Below, piece after piece: positions 1 through 5,054 of a DNA stretch of 5,319 nucleotides. The stretch spans positions 1-5,319 of the forward strand of contig JAISRW010000222.1 of assembly GCA_031273405.1 (NCBI GenBank). Reading direction: 5' to 3'. The position numbers and the translations under genes are program-made. Source of the DNA: Treponema sp. Its GTDB lineage: Bacteria; Spirochaetota; Spirochaetia; Treponematales; Breznakiellaceae. Each line of letters opens with the position of its first letter. The first letter of the stretch is position 1. The notes beneath the pieces were generated by a model. That model was given only the letters and a program-made list of their open reading frames with translations, did not search any database and was not told the origin of the DNA.

Positions 1-228
<228 letters not shown>

Positions 229-248
229 GGGTACAGCAAACGTTAATA

Positions 249-320
249 GCAGTTTGTTGCGCTTCGCGCATAAAACCTCAAAAAACCGCCTGCAAGGTGG
301 TTTTTTATCTTGCAAACTGC
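249..320 (+). other. Branched RNA structure enclosing the gap terminator
   Basis: GCAGTTTG (249-256) is exactly complementary to CAAACTGC (313-320). Inside are two further hairpins: TGCGC/GCGCA (258-262 with 266-270, loop TTC) and the terminator stem at 280-306. Together they could fold into a three-way junction in the gap mRNA tail. The outer stem is only 8 bp, so it may be 3'-end stabilisation or chance. The pairing is visible in the sequence; a function is inference. Confidence 0.5.
280..306 (+). terminator. Rho-independent terminator downstream of gap
   Basis: The 11-bp stem pairs AAAAAACCGCC (280-290) with GGTGGTTTTTT (296-306) around a TGCAA loop, with one G-U pair. The distal arm ends in six T. 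Because the proximal arm begins with six A, it could also act on the minus strand. It lies 51 nt after the gap stop codon and would separate gap from pgk-tpi transcription unless there is read-through. Confidence 0.85.
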
Positions 321-323
321 GTA

Positions 324-400
324 ATGAGCCCGTTTATCGTGGTTTTTATGACTTTTTTAGCAAAAAAAGCCATAAAAACCTACAAGTGTAACAGGCTCAT
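324..400. repeat. 77-nt imperfect palindrome (REP/MITE-like structure)
   Basis: The outer arms 324-334 and 390-400 match at 10 of 11 positions (core ATGAGCC/GGCTCAT). The inner arms 341-358 and 362-380 pair almost completely (GGTTTTTATG with CATAAAAACC, then a T run with an A run) around a 3-nt loop, with one A-C mismatch and one extra A. The unpaired stretches between inner and outer arms are 6-9 nt. The shape is a long two-part hairpin with no coding potential. It may be a non-autonomous palindromic repeat or another bidirectional terminator; only one copy is present here, so repeat status is not shown. Confidence 0.55.
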
Positions 401-406
401 AGGGTT

Positions 407-472
407 ACCACGGACCTCACGAACTTCGCGAACTCTTTTTGTTTGTGTTGTTGGTGCGGTCCGTGTTTTTTT
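407..472. repeat. Palindrome with 9-nt-unit arms, copy 1, ending in a T tract
   Basis: The left arm is three 9-nt units: ACCACGGAC (407), CTCACGAAC (416) and TTCGCGAAC (425). A 7-nt loop follows, then three right-arm units: GTTTGTGTT (441), GTTGGTGCG (450) and GTCCGTGTT (459). Left unit 1 pairs with right unit 3 at 8 of 9 positions and unit 2 with unit 2 at 7 of 9; the inner pair has 5 plus 2 G-U pairs. Seven T (466-472) follow, so it could act as a terminator. It sits about 50 nt before the pgk start. A better-conserved relative lies at 2557-2632 on the other side of pgk-tpi. Confidence 0.7.
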
Positions 473-523
473 GGAAGCTTTTCCCATGAAAGGCTTTTGG
501 ACCAGTTCACTTAGGAGGATAAA

Positions 524-2536
524 ATGATCAAAACAGTAAAAACCGTGGACCTTAAGGGCAAGCGGGTTATCATGCGGGTAGACTTCAATGTCCCCATGAA
601 AGACGGGGTCGTACAGGACGATACCCGCATCGTGGCGGCCGTGCCTACTATCAAATACATACTCTCCCAGGGGGTAAAGACCCTCACCCTCATGAGCCAT
701 CTGGGGGACCCCTCCAAGGATGCGGAGAAGGCCAAAGGAAAAGCCGAAAAAGACGGTAAGCCCTTCGATCTCGATAAGTATATAAAGGGCAAACACCGCA
801 TGGCCCCTGTGGCGGCCTATCTCCAAAAGAAGCTGGGCAAGGCCGCCACGGTGGTTTTTGCCGGAGAAGACGGCTGTTACGGCAAGAAGGCCTTTATCGA
901 TTCCCAGAAACCGGGAACCGTCATCATGCTGGAGAACACCCGCTTCCACAAGGAAGAGACTTCCAAAGACGGCAAGGAGCGGGACAAGCTGGCCAGGGCC
1001 CTGGCACAGTACGGCGATATCTTTGTAAACGACGCCTTCGGCACCGCCCACCGGGATCACGCCTCCACCGCTTCCATCGCCAAGTTTGTGCCTGTATCGG
1101 TGGCGGGCTTCCTCATGGAAAAGGAAGTGAATTACCTGGAGCCCATCGTCACGAACCCCGTAAAACCCCTGACGGCCATCATAGGCGGGGCCAAGGTTTC
1201 TTCCAAGATCGCGGTTCTCGAAAGCCTCCTCAAAAACGCTTCCGCCCTGGTAATAGGCGGCGGCATGGCCTATACCTTCCTCAAAGCCCAGGGCAAAAAG
1301 ATAGGCAAGTCCCTGGTCGAAGATGACCAGATCGAAACCGCCAAAAAGATCCTCGAAACCGCCAAAAAAACCGGCGCCGAGATCGTCCTCCCCCTGGATC
1401 ATATAGGGTCCGAAAAATTCGACGCCTCCGCCGCGCCCGTGGCGGTGGATTCCCCCAATATACCCGCCAAGCTCATGGGCATGGACGTGGGCCCCAAGAC
1501 CCTGGCAAAATACGGGGAAGTCCTCGCCAAGGCCAAGACCATTGTGTGGAACGGCCCGGTAGGGGTTTTTGAATTCGACGCCTTTGCCAGGGGCACCGAA
1601 GAGGTCGCCAAGCTCGTGGCGGCGGCCACCGCCAGAGGGGTCATCACCGTGGTGGGCGGCGGCGACTCGGTGGCGGCGGTGAACAAATTCGGCCTGGCCT
1701 CCAAAATGAGCCACGTATCCACCGGCGGCGGCGCTTCCCTGGAACTTCTGGAAGGGAAGAAGCTTCCGGGCATCGAAGTGACCAGGGTCAGGGACTACTT
1801 TATCGCCGGCAACTGGAAGATGCACAAGACCCGCGCCGAAGCCGCGGAGCTCGCCGCGGCCTTGGTAAAATCCCTCAAAAACGGCAAACACAAGTACCTG
1901 GCGGCCCCCTCTTTTACGGCTTTGGAAACCGTGGCGGAGATCCTCAAAGGGAGCAACATACTCCTGGGCGCCCAGAACATGGCCTCTGAAGAACAGGGCG
2001 CCCATACCGGTGAGGTTTCGGTGCTCCAGCTCAAAGACTTGGGGGTAGTCGCGGTAATCCTCGGCCACAGCGAAAGGCGGCATATCTACAAGGAAGACGA
2101 CGCCCTCATCAACCGGAAGGTGAAGCTCGCCCTCAAGCACGGCCTTGAGGTGATTCTCTGCATAGGCGAAACCCTGGACGAGCGGGAGAAAAAGAAGGCC
2201 CAGGCGGTCTGCAAACGCCAGACCGAGAAGGGCCTTGCCGGCGTAACCCTTGAGGAACTTTCCAGGGTTACCATCGCCTATGAGCCTGTGTGGGCCATCG
2301 GCACGGGCAAAACCGCCACTCCCGAAGACGCCCAGGCCATCCACAAATTTGTGCGGGGGGTGGTGGAAAAACTCTACGGCCCCCAGGCGGCCAGGCAGAT
2401 TGTCATCCAGTACGGCGGTTCGGTAAAAGCCGAAAACGCCGCCCAACTCATGGCCATGGAAGACATAGACGGCGCCCTGGTAGGCGGGGCGGCCCTCAAG
2501 GCGGAGACCTTCACGCCAATCGCCAAATTCGGCTGA
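524..2536 (+). CDS. pgk/tpi: Bifunctional phosphoglycerate kinase / triosephosphate isomerase (in-frame fusion)
   Basis: One 670-residue frame encodes two complete glycolytic enzymes. PGK (about 1-418) converts 1,3-bisphosphoglycerate and ADP to 3-phosphoglycerate and ATP; TIM (about 424-670) interconverts dihydroxyacetone phosphate and glyceraldehyde-3-phosphate. PGK motifs: RVDFNVP (18-24), R35, LENTRF (R140), VNDAFGTAHRDH (R177), GGAK (221-224), WNGPVGVFE (342-350), GGGDS (378-382) and the STGGGASLELLEG end. TIM motifs: AGNWKM (N430, K432), LGHSERR (H515, catalytic His), AYEPVWAIGTGKT (E587, catalytic Glu, then loop 6) and IQYGGS. All TIM catalytic residues are present. Oddities: HLGD (59-62) where PGKs usually have HLGR, followed by roughly 20 extra lysine-rich residues before APVA (94-97). 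The junction VTRVRDYFIAGN has no linker. The start is supported by AGGAGG at 513-518, 5 nt before the ATG. A PGK-TIM fusion is known from Thermotoga; here no frameshift is needed. It lies downstream of gap. Confidence 0.97.
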   Translation: MIKTVKTVDLKGKRVIMRVDFNVPMKDGVVQDDTRIVAAVPTIKYILSQGVKTLTLMSHLGDPSKDAEKAKGKAEKDGKPFDLDKYIKGKHRMAPVAAYLQKKLGKAATVVFAGEDGCYGKKAFIDSQKPGTVIMLENTRFHKEETSKDGKERDKLARALAQYGDIFVNDAFGTAHRDHASTASIAKFVPVSVAGFLMEKEVNYLEPIVTNPVKPLTAIIGGAKVSSKIAVLESLLKNASALVIGGGMAYTFLKAQGKKIGKSLVEDDQIETAKKILETAKKTGAEIVLPLDHIGSEKFDASAAPVAVDSPNIPAKLMGMDVGPKTLAKYGEVLAKAKTIVWNGPVGVFEFDAFARGTEEVAKLVAAATARGVITVVGGGDSVAAVNKFGLASKMSHVSTGGGASLELLEGKKLPGIEVTRVRDYFIAGNWKMHKTRAEAAELAAALVKSLKNGKHKYLAAPSFTALETVAEILKGSNILLGAQNMASEEQGAHTGEVSVLQLKDLGVVAVILGHSERRHIYKEDDALINRKVKLALKHGLEVILCIGETLDEREKKKAQAVCKRQTEKGLAGVTLEELSRVTIAYEPVWAIGTGKTATPEDAQAIHKFVRGVVEKLYGPQAARQIVIQYGGSVKAENAAQLMAMEDIDGALVGGAALKAETFTPIAKFG

Positions 2537-2555
2537 GGCGGTTTAGAAGAATTTT

Positions 2556-2640
2556 AACCACTGACCACACGGACACCACGGACTTTTATTCGGAATCCCG
2601 CTTTTGTCCGTGAGGTCTGTGTGGTCAGTGGTTTTTCTTT
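2556..2640 (+). terminator. Long palindrome with 9-nt-unit arms, copy 2; probable pgk-tpi terminator
   Basis: It begins 20 nt after the pgk-tpi stop. Left-arm units are ACCACTGAC (2557), CACACGGAC (2566) and ACCACGGAC (2575); right-arm units are GTCCGTGAG (2606), GTCTGTGTG (2615) and GTCAGTGGT (2624), around a 22-nt loop. The arms pair at 24 of 27 positions plus one G-U pair; the outermost units are fully complementary. The right arm runs into TTTTTCTTT, as expected of an intrinsic terminator for + strand transcription. The unit design matches the element at 407-467, so it is probably also a dispersed palindromic repeat serving as terminator. The unit match and pairing are seen directly; the roles are inferred. 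Confidence 0.75.
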
Positions 2641-2654
2641 AATCCTGGTAATTT

Positions 2655-2674
2655 TTCAAGGCTTGAACAAGTTC
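2655..2674. promoter_or_regulatory. Possible operator: overlapping small palindromes on the -35 element
   Basis: TTCAAG-G-CTTGAA (2655-2667) is a perfect inverted repeat and overlaps GAAC-AA-GTTC (2665-2674). Both cover the -35 hexamer of the secG promoter, a position where a repressor dimer could block RNA polymerase. No regulator is encoded in the window and the motif is not one I recognise. Short AT-rich palindromes occur by chance, so support is weak. Confidence 0.25.
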
Positions 2675-2691
2675 TGGCTGTTTTGTATAAT
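2663..2691 (+). promoter_or_regulatory. Sigma-70-type promoter for the secG-ptsN-V-ATPase operon
   Basis: TTGAAC (2663-2668) and TATAAT (2686-2691) are separated by 17 nt: four of six matches to the -35 consensus, a perfect -10, and ideal spacing. The predicted transcript start is near 2698, giving a leader of about 70 nt before secG. It lies just after the pgk-tpi terminator-like palindrome, so it would start a new transcription unit. No other promoter this good was seen in either spacer. Confidence 0.82.
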
Positions 2692-2767
2692 TACAGGATG
2701 TGTTTTCGAAATATCTAATTTTGAAGAGCTTTATGTGATAGTCTGCGGAATTGACGGAGTTTGGTAA

Positions 2768-3166
2768 ATGAGTGTACTGGGAATAATATTGTTGGTGTTT
2801 TTTATCATTGCGGCGATTCTCCTGATCCTTCTGGTTTTGGCTCAGAACGAAGAAGGAGACAGCTTGGGCGGAATTTTCGCCGGCGGCAGCGGATCGGCCT
2901 TTGGTTCCCGTTCGGGCAATGTCCTGACCAGGGCAACCACGGTCCTGGGCGCCCTCTTTTTGATCATAAGCCTGGGGCTGGCCCTGCTAAACCGCAGTCC
3001 AACCGGTTCGGGGGTGGAGGCTGAGGCCCGGAGACTGGCCCCGGAGGCCAATTCCGAGTGGTTTTTGGACGATGATCCCCCCCCGGCGGAACTTCCCGCC
3101 CAGGAGCTTCAGTCCGAAGCGGATCTTCCCGCCGGAGAAGCGGCCGGCGCCGAAGTGTCCAATTAG
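2768..3166 (+). CDS. secG: Preprotein translocase subunit SecG
   Basis: This is a 132-residue inner-membrane protein, the small accessory subunit of the SecYEG channel that aids SecA-driven export. Transmembrane segment 1 spans about residues 4-25. The conserved cytoplasmic loop follows, with a Gly-rich stretch GGIFAGGSGSAFGSR (34-48) and NVLTRATT (51-58), then transmembrane segment 2 at about 57-74. Two helices joined by this Gly/Ser-rich GSR loop are diagnostic of SecG. The tail (77-132) is unusually long, polar, acidic and rich in Pro, Glu and Ala, with no recognisable domain; SecG tails vary in length. The start ATG has GGAG at 2756-2759, 8 nt upstream. It is first in the operon behind a strong promoter, and the next gene begins 12 nt after its stop. 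Identification is firm; the role of the tail is unknown. Confidence 0.93.
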   Translation: MSVLGIILLVFFIIAAILLILLVLAQNEEGDSLGGIFAGGSGSAFGSRSGNVLTRATTVLGALFLIISLGLALLNRSPTGSGVEAEARRLAPEANSEWFLDDDPPPAELPAQELQSEADLPAGEAAGAEVSN

Positions 3167-3178
3167 GGGTCGGGTGTA

Positions 3179-3652
3179 ATGTACCTGTACGAAGTGTTCC
3201 CGCCGGAGCTGATAAAAATCGGGCTTGAAGCGGAAGATAAAGACGAAGTTTTTGAAGAGCTGGTGGATCATTTCTGTCAGGTTAAAAAGTCCAATGCCCG
3301 GGAGGAGATTCTGGAAGCCCTCAGAGAGCGGGAAGCCAAAATGTCGACAGGCATCCATAAGGGCATGGCTATTCCCCACGGGAAAACCAATGCCATCGAA
3401 ACCCTCCGGGGAGTGCTGGGGATTTCCAAAACGGGAATCGATTATGACGCCCTGGACGGGCAGCCGGTGTACCTTTTGTTCATGCTCATGGCGCCCCAAA
3501 AAGACTCGGAAAAGCATCTCAGGCTTTTAAAGCGCCTGGCGGGACTGCTGGACAACCCCCAGTTCTATACGGATCTTGTAGCCCAAAACGACGCCCAGGG
3601 CGCCAACGGGGTAATTAAGAAATACGAGGATATTTTTCTCGCCTCGGAATAG
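3179..3652 (+). CDS. ptsN: PTS EIIA protein of the fructose/mannitol family, PtsN-like (EIIA-Ntr)
   Basis: The protein has 157 residues, the usual size of a stand-alone EIIA domain, and is cytosolic. REAKMSTGIHKGMAIPHGK (51-69) contains the family active-site signature, with H67 as the phosphorylatable histidine; the second conserved histidine is probably H113 in EKHLRLLKRLAG. No EIIB or EIIC domain or permease gene is nearby, which favours a regulatory PtsN-type role over sugar transport. PtsN proteins receive phosphate from an HPr-like carrier and control partners through phosphorylation state. The start ATG lies 9 nt after AGGGG (3165-3169), which overlaps the secG stop. Its position between secG and V-ATPase genes suggests co-expression with membrane energetics; a direct regulatory link is speculation. 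The domain is certain, but PtsN versus another EIIA of the same family is less sure. Confidence 0.9.
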   Translation: MYLYEVFPPELIKIGLEAEDKDEVFEELVDHFCQVKKSNAREEILEALREREAKMSTGIHKGMAIPHGKTNAIETLRGVLGISKTGIDYDALDGQPVYLLFMLMAPQKDSEKHLRLLKRLAGLLDNPQFYTDLVAQNDAQGANGVIKKYEDIFLASE

Positions 3653-3658
3653 GTTTAT

Positions 3659-4036
3659 ATGGATACAGCAATTTTGCCTAAGGACACGCCCCAGCCAACG
3701 CCCCCCGGAGCCGAAACAGCCGGTCTTCCGGCGGACAGGGAACTCCTGCGGCATCTTCTGGATCTGGAGGCCGAAGCGGCGGCCCTGGTAGACGACGCCC
3801 AGGCGGAAGCGGACCGTCGGGTTGCCGAAGGTGAAAAGCGGAGCCGCGCCCGCCACGATGATGCCTATGCCTCGGAAACGGCCGCGTTGGAAGCCGCCTA
3901 TGCCTCGGAAATCGCGGCGGTCAAGGCGGATTATAAAGGGCGGCTTGACACTTATCGCAAAAGCCTCAGAGCCGTGCCGGTGGATCGGGGGGCCTTTTCT
4001 GCCCTGGCGGAACGGTTTCTCGTTAGGGAGAAATAG
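3659..4036 (+). CDS. Small coiled-coil protein, probable V/A-type ATPase peripheral-stalk subunit (G/H-like)
   Basis: This 125-residue soluble protein has a Pro-rich N-terminus (about 7-24), then an almost uninterrupted charged, Ala-rich helix (about 27-104) and a short C-terminal segment RGAFSALAERF. Tyr70, Tyr81 and Tyr92 are exactly 11 residues apart within units AYASETAALEA, AYASEIAAVKA and DYKGRLDTYRK, a hendecad pattern expected of right-handed coiled coils such as the A/V-ATPase E-G stalk. I assign it by composition, size and position directly before subunit C, not by a diagnostic motif, so the family remains tentative. The ATG lies 6 nt after the ptsN stop; the only Shine-Dalgarno-like bases (TAGG, 3650-3653) overlap that stop, suggesting translational coupling. 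Subunit C begins 1 nt after its stop. It could instead be another coiled-coil assembly factor of the complex. Confidence 0.72.
   Translation: MDTAILPKDTPQPTPPGAETAGLPADRELLRHLLDLEAEAAALVDDAQAEADRRVAEGEKRSRARHDDAYASETAALEAAYASEIAAVKADYKGRLDTYRKSLRAVPVDRGAFSALAERFLVREK
3863..3911 (+). repeat. Exact 16-nt direct repeat, 33 nt apart, inside the coiled-coil gene
   Basis: GCCTATGCCTCGGAAA occurs at 3863-3878 and 3896-3911, offset by exactly 11 codons, and encodes AYASE twice. Nucleotide identity through the synonymous positions points to a recent in-frame duplication of one hendecad, or strong codon bias on a repeated peptide. Confidence 0.8.
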
Positions 4037-4037
4037 G

Positions 4038-5054
4038 ATGCCGGGCGCTGGGGAACGGGCTTACGCTTATGCCAAGGCCTGCGGGATCATCGGCAAGTCC
4101 TTCATAGGCAGGAGAATGGCCGGCCTCGGCGCCGTTTCCCGGCTCTCCGAACTGGATCGCCTGGTGTTTCCCGGTTCCTCCCGGGATCTCCCCGAAAAAG
4201 AGCTTTTGTCCGATCTGGAAGACAGGCTCATAAACCGGGCCGCCAAATCCATAATCGCCATTGTAGACTGTTTTTCCTCCCCCCCGGAATTCCTTTCTCT
4301 CCTGGTCAGGAGCTACGAGTACTCGGATCTCAAGAGCACCCTTACCGCCTCCGCCGCGGGAGAAACAAAAAGGCCGGCCTTTACCGATATAGGCAGGTTC
4401 AACAGGGTAAAATTTGAAAAGTGGCCCGATATTGCCGCCATGATCAGGGGGTCGGAATTCGAATTCCTTCTTGACAAAAACGGGAACCTCAAAACTGAAA
4501 CAGGGGGAATCTCCCTGCAAACCCAACTGGACCGGCATTACTACGCAGGGCTCTGGAAATCCCTCGTTTCCCTTCCCAAAAAAGACAAACAGGCGGCGGA
4601 ACTGATCCTGGCCGATGAAATCTCCCTGCGGAATTCGAGCTGGGTTCTCAGGCTCCGCAGCTATTACAGGAAGCCTTCCGAGGAGGTTAAATCGCACCTC
4701 TTGGACATACAGGCCGGGAAGAAACGCTCCCTGGCCCAGGATGCCTATGACTGCCTGGAACTCCCCCTGGAAACCAGGGCCGGATGGTCTTCCTGGCGCT
4801 GGGCCCAATTTCTCAATCCCGAGAGGGGCGGCCAATGGCAGGTGGACCCCCGGTATTTCCAGAACGCCGCCTCGGCGTACCTCTACCGCCTGGCGCGGAA
4901 GCATTTCAGGGTTCATCCTTTTTCCTTGGATACGGTTTTTTGTTTTATCAAGCTCAAGCAGTTTGAAGAAGATATCCTTACCAGCGATGCCGAAGGCCTG
5001 GGTATGGGTATGTCCAGCCGGGATGTGTTCGGTCTTCTGGAGGTGGAAGGATGA
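4038..5054 (+). CDS. ntpC: V/A-type ATP synthase subunit C (AC39/NtpC family)
   Basis: The 338-residue protein matches the length of the AC39/subunit C family, the funnel-shaped subunit that sits on the membrane rotor ring and connects it to the central shaft of V/A-ATPases. The N-terminus RAYAYAKACGIIGKSFIGRRM (7-27) followed by LSELDRLVFP (36-45) resembles spirochaetal subunit C. The C-terminal part has YLYRLARKHF and then FIKLKQFEEDI (303-313), where the family carries its conserved 'K-x-x-E' helix, followed by a Gly-rich ILTSDAEGLGMGM. No transmembrane segment is visible, as expected. The ATG at 4038 is chosen because AGGGAG (4025-4030) lies 7 nt upstream and the previous gene ends at 4036; the same frame is open back to 3822, but that would overlap the upstream gene. 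The last codons overlap the next gene by ATGA. The family call rests on weak sequence similarity plus strong context. Confidence 0.85.
   Translation: MPGAGERAYAYAKACGIIGKSFIGRRMAGLGAVSRLSELDRLVFPGSSRDLPEKELLSDLEDRLINRAAKSIIAIVDCFSSPPEFLSLLVRSYEYSDLKSTLTASAAGETKRPAFTDIGRFNRVKFEKWPDIAAMIRGSEFEFLLDKNGNLKTETGGISLQTQLDRHYYAGLWKSLVSLPKKDKQAAELILADEISLRNSSWVLRLRSYYRKPSEEVKSHLLDIQAGKKRSLAQDAYDCLELPLETRAGWSSWRWAQFLNPERGGQWQVDPRYFQNAASAYLYRLARKHFRVHPFSLDTVFCFIKLKQFEEDILTSDAEGLGMGMSSRDVFGLLEVEG
5039..5054 (+). promoter_or_regulatory. Ribosome binding site and ATGA stop/start overlap (ntpC-ntpI coupling)
   Basis: GGAGG (5039-5043) is 7 nt before ATG 5051-5053, which overlaps the ntpC stop TGA (5052-5054). 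Good spacing plus the ATGA overlap supports translational coupling and favours 5051 over the downstream ATG at 5102, which has only a poorly placed GGAAG touching it. Confidence 0.65.

Noticed and set aside
310..338. TTGCAA and TTTATC, 17 nt apart, as a pgk promoter
   Set aside because: The -10 matches only three of six consensus bases and lies inside a hairpin arm; too weak to list.
297..527. 76-residue open frame in the gap-pgk spacer
   Set aside because: It runs through three palindromes, has no ribosome binding site and no protein-like features.
380..2446. A 688-residue open frame on the minus strand opposite pgk-tpi
   Set aside because: It is the antisense shadow of a GC-rich gene with obvious conserved enzyme motifs on the + strand; its translation is low-complexity Gly/His/Phe-rich with no family motif and no ribosome binding site.
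2698..2718. Six-codon leader peptide (MCFRNI) upstream of secG
   Set aside because: Its ATG coincides with the predicted transcript start, leaving no room for a ribosome binding site, and it has no attenuator codon pattern.
3863..3911. Repeat considered as a CRISPR or mobile element trace
   Set aside because: Only two copies, in frame at 11 codons, encoding part of a coiled coil; best explained by protein periodicity.
3822..4037. 72-residue upstream extension of subunit C
   Set aside because: It overlaps the coiled-coil gene in another frame and reads as Arg/Pro/Lys-rich nonsense; ATG 4038 has a well-placed AGGGAG.
4454..4467. Perfect 14-bp palindrome GGAATTCGAATTCC
   Set aside because: It lies inside the subunit C coding sequence and follows from the codons for E-F-E-F; no second copy or regulatory context.
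4023..4916. A 297-residue minus-strand open frame opposite subunit C
   Set aside because: Same shadow effect; Gly/Pro/Phe-rich translation with no recognisable domain, while the + strand frame fits the operon.
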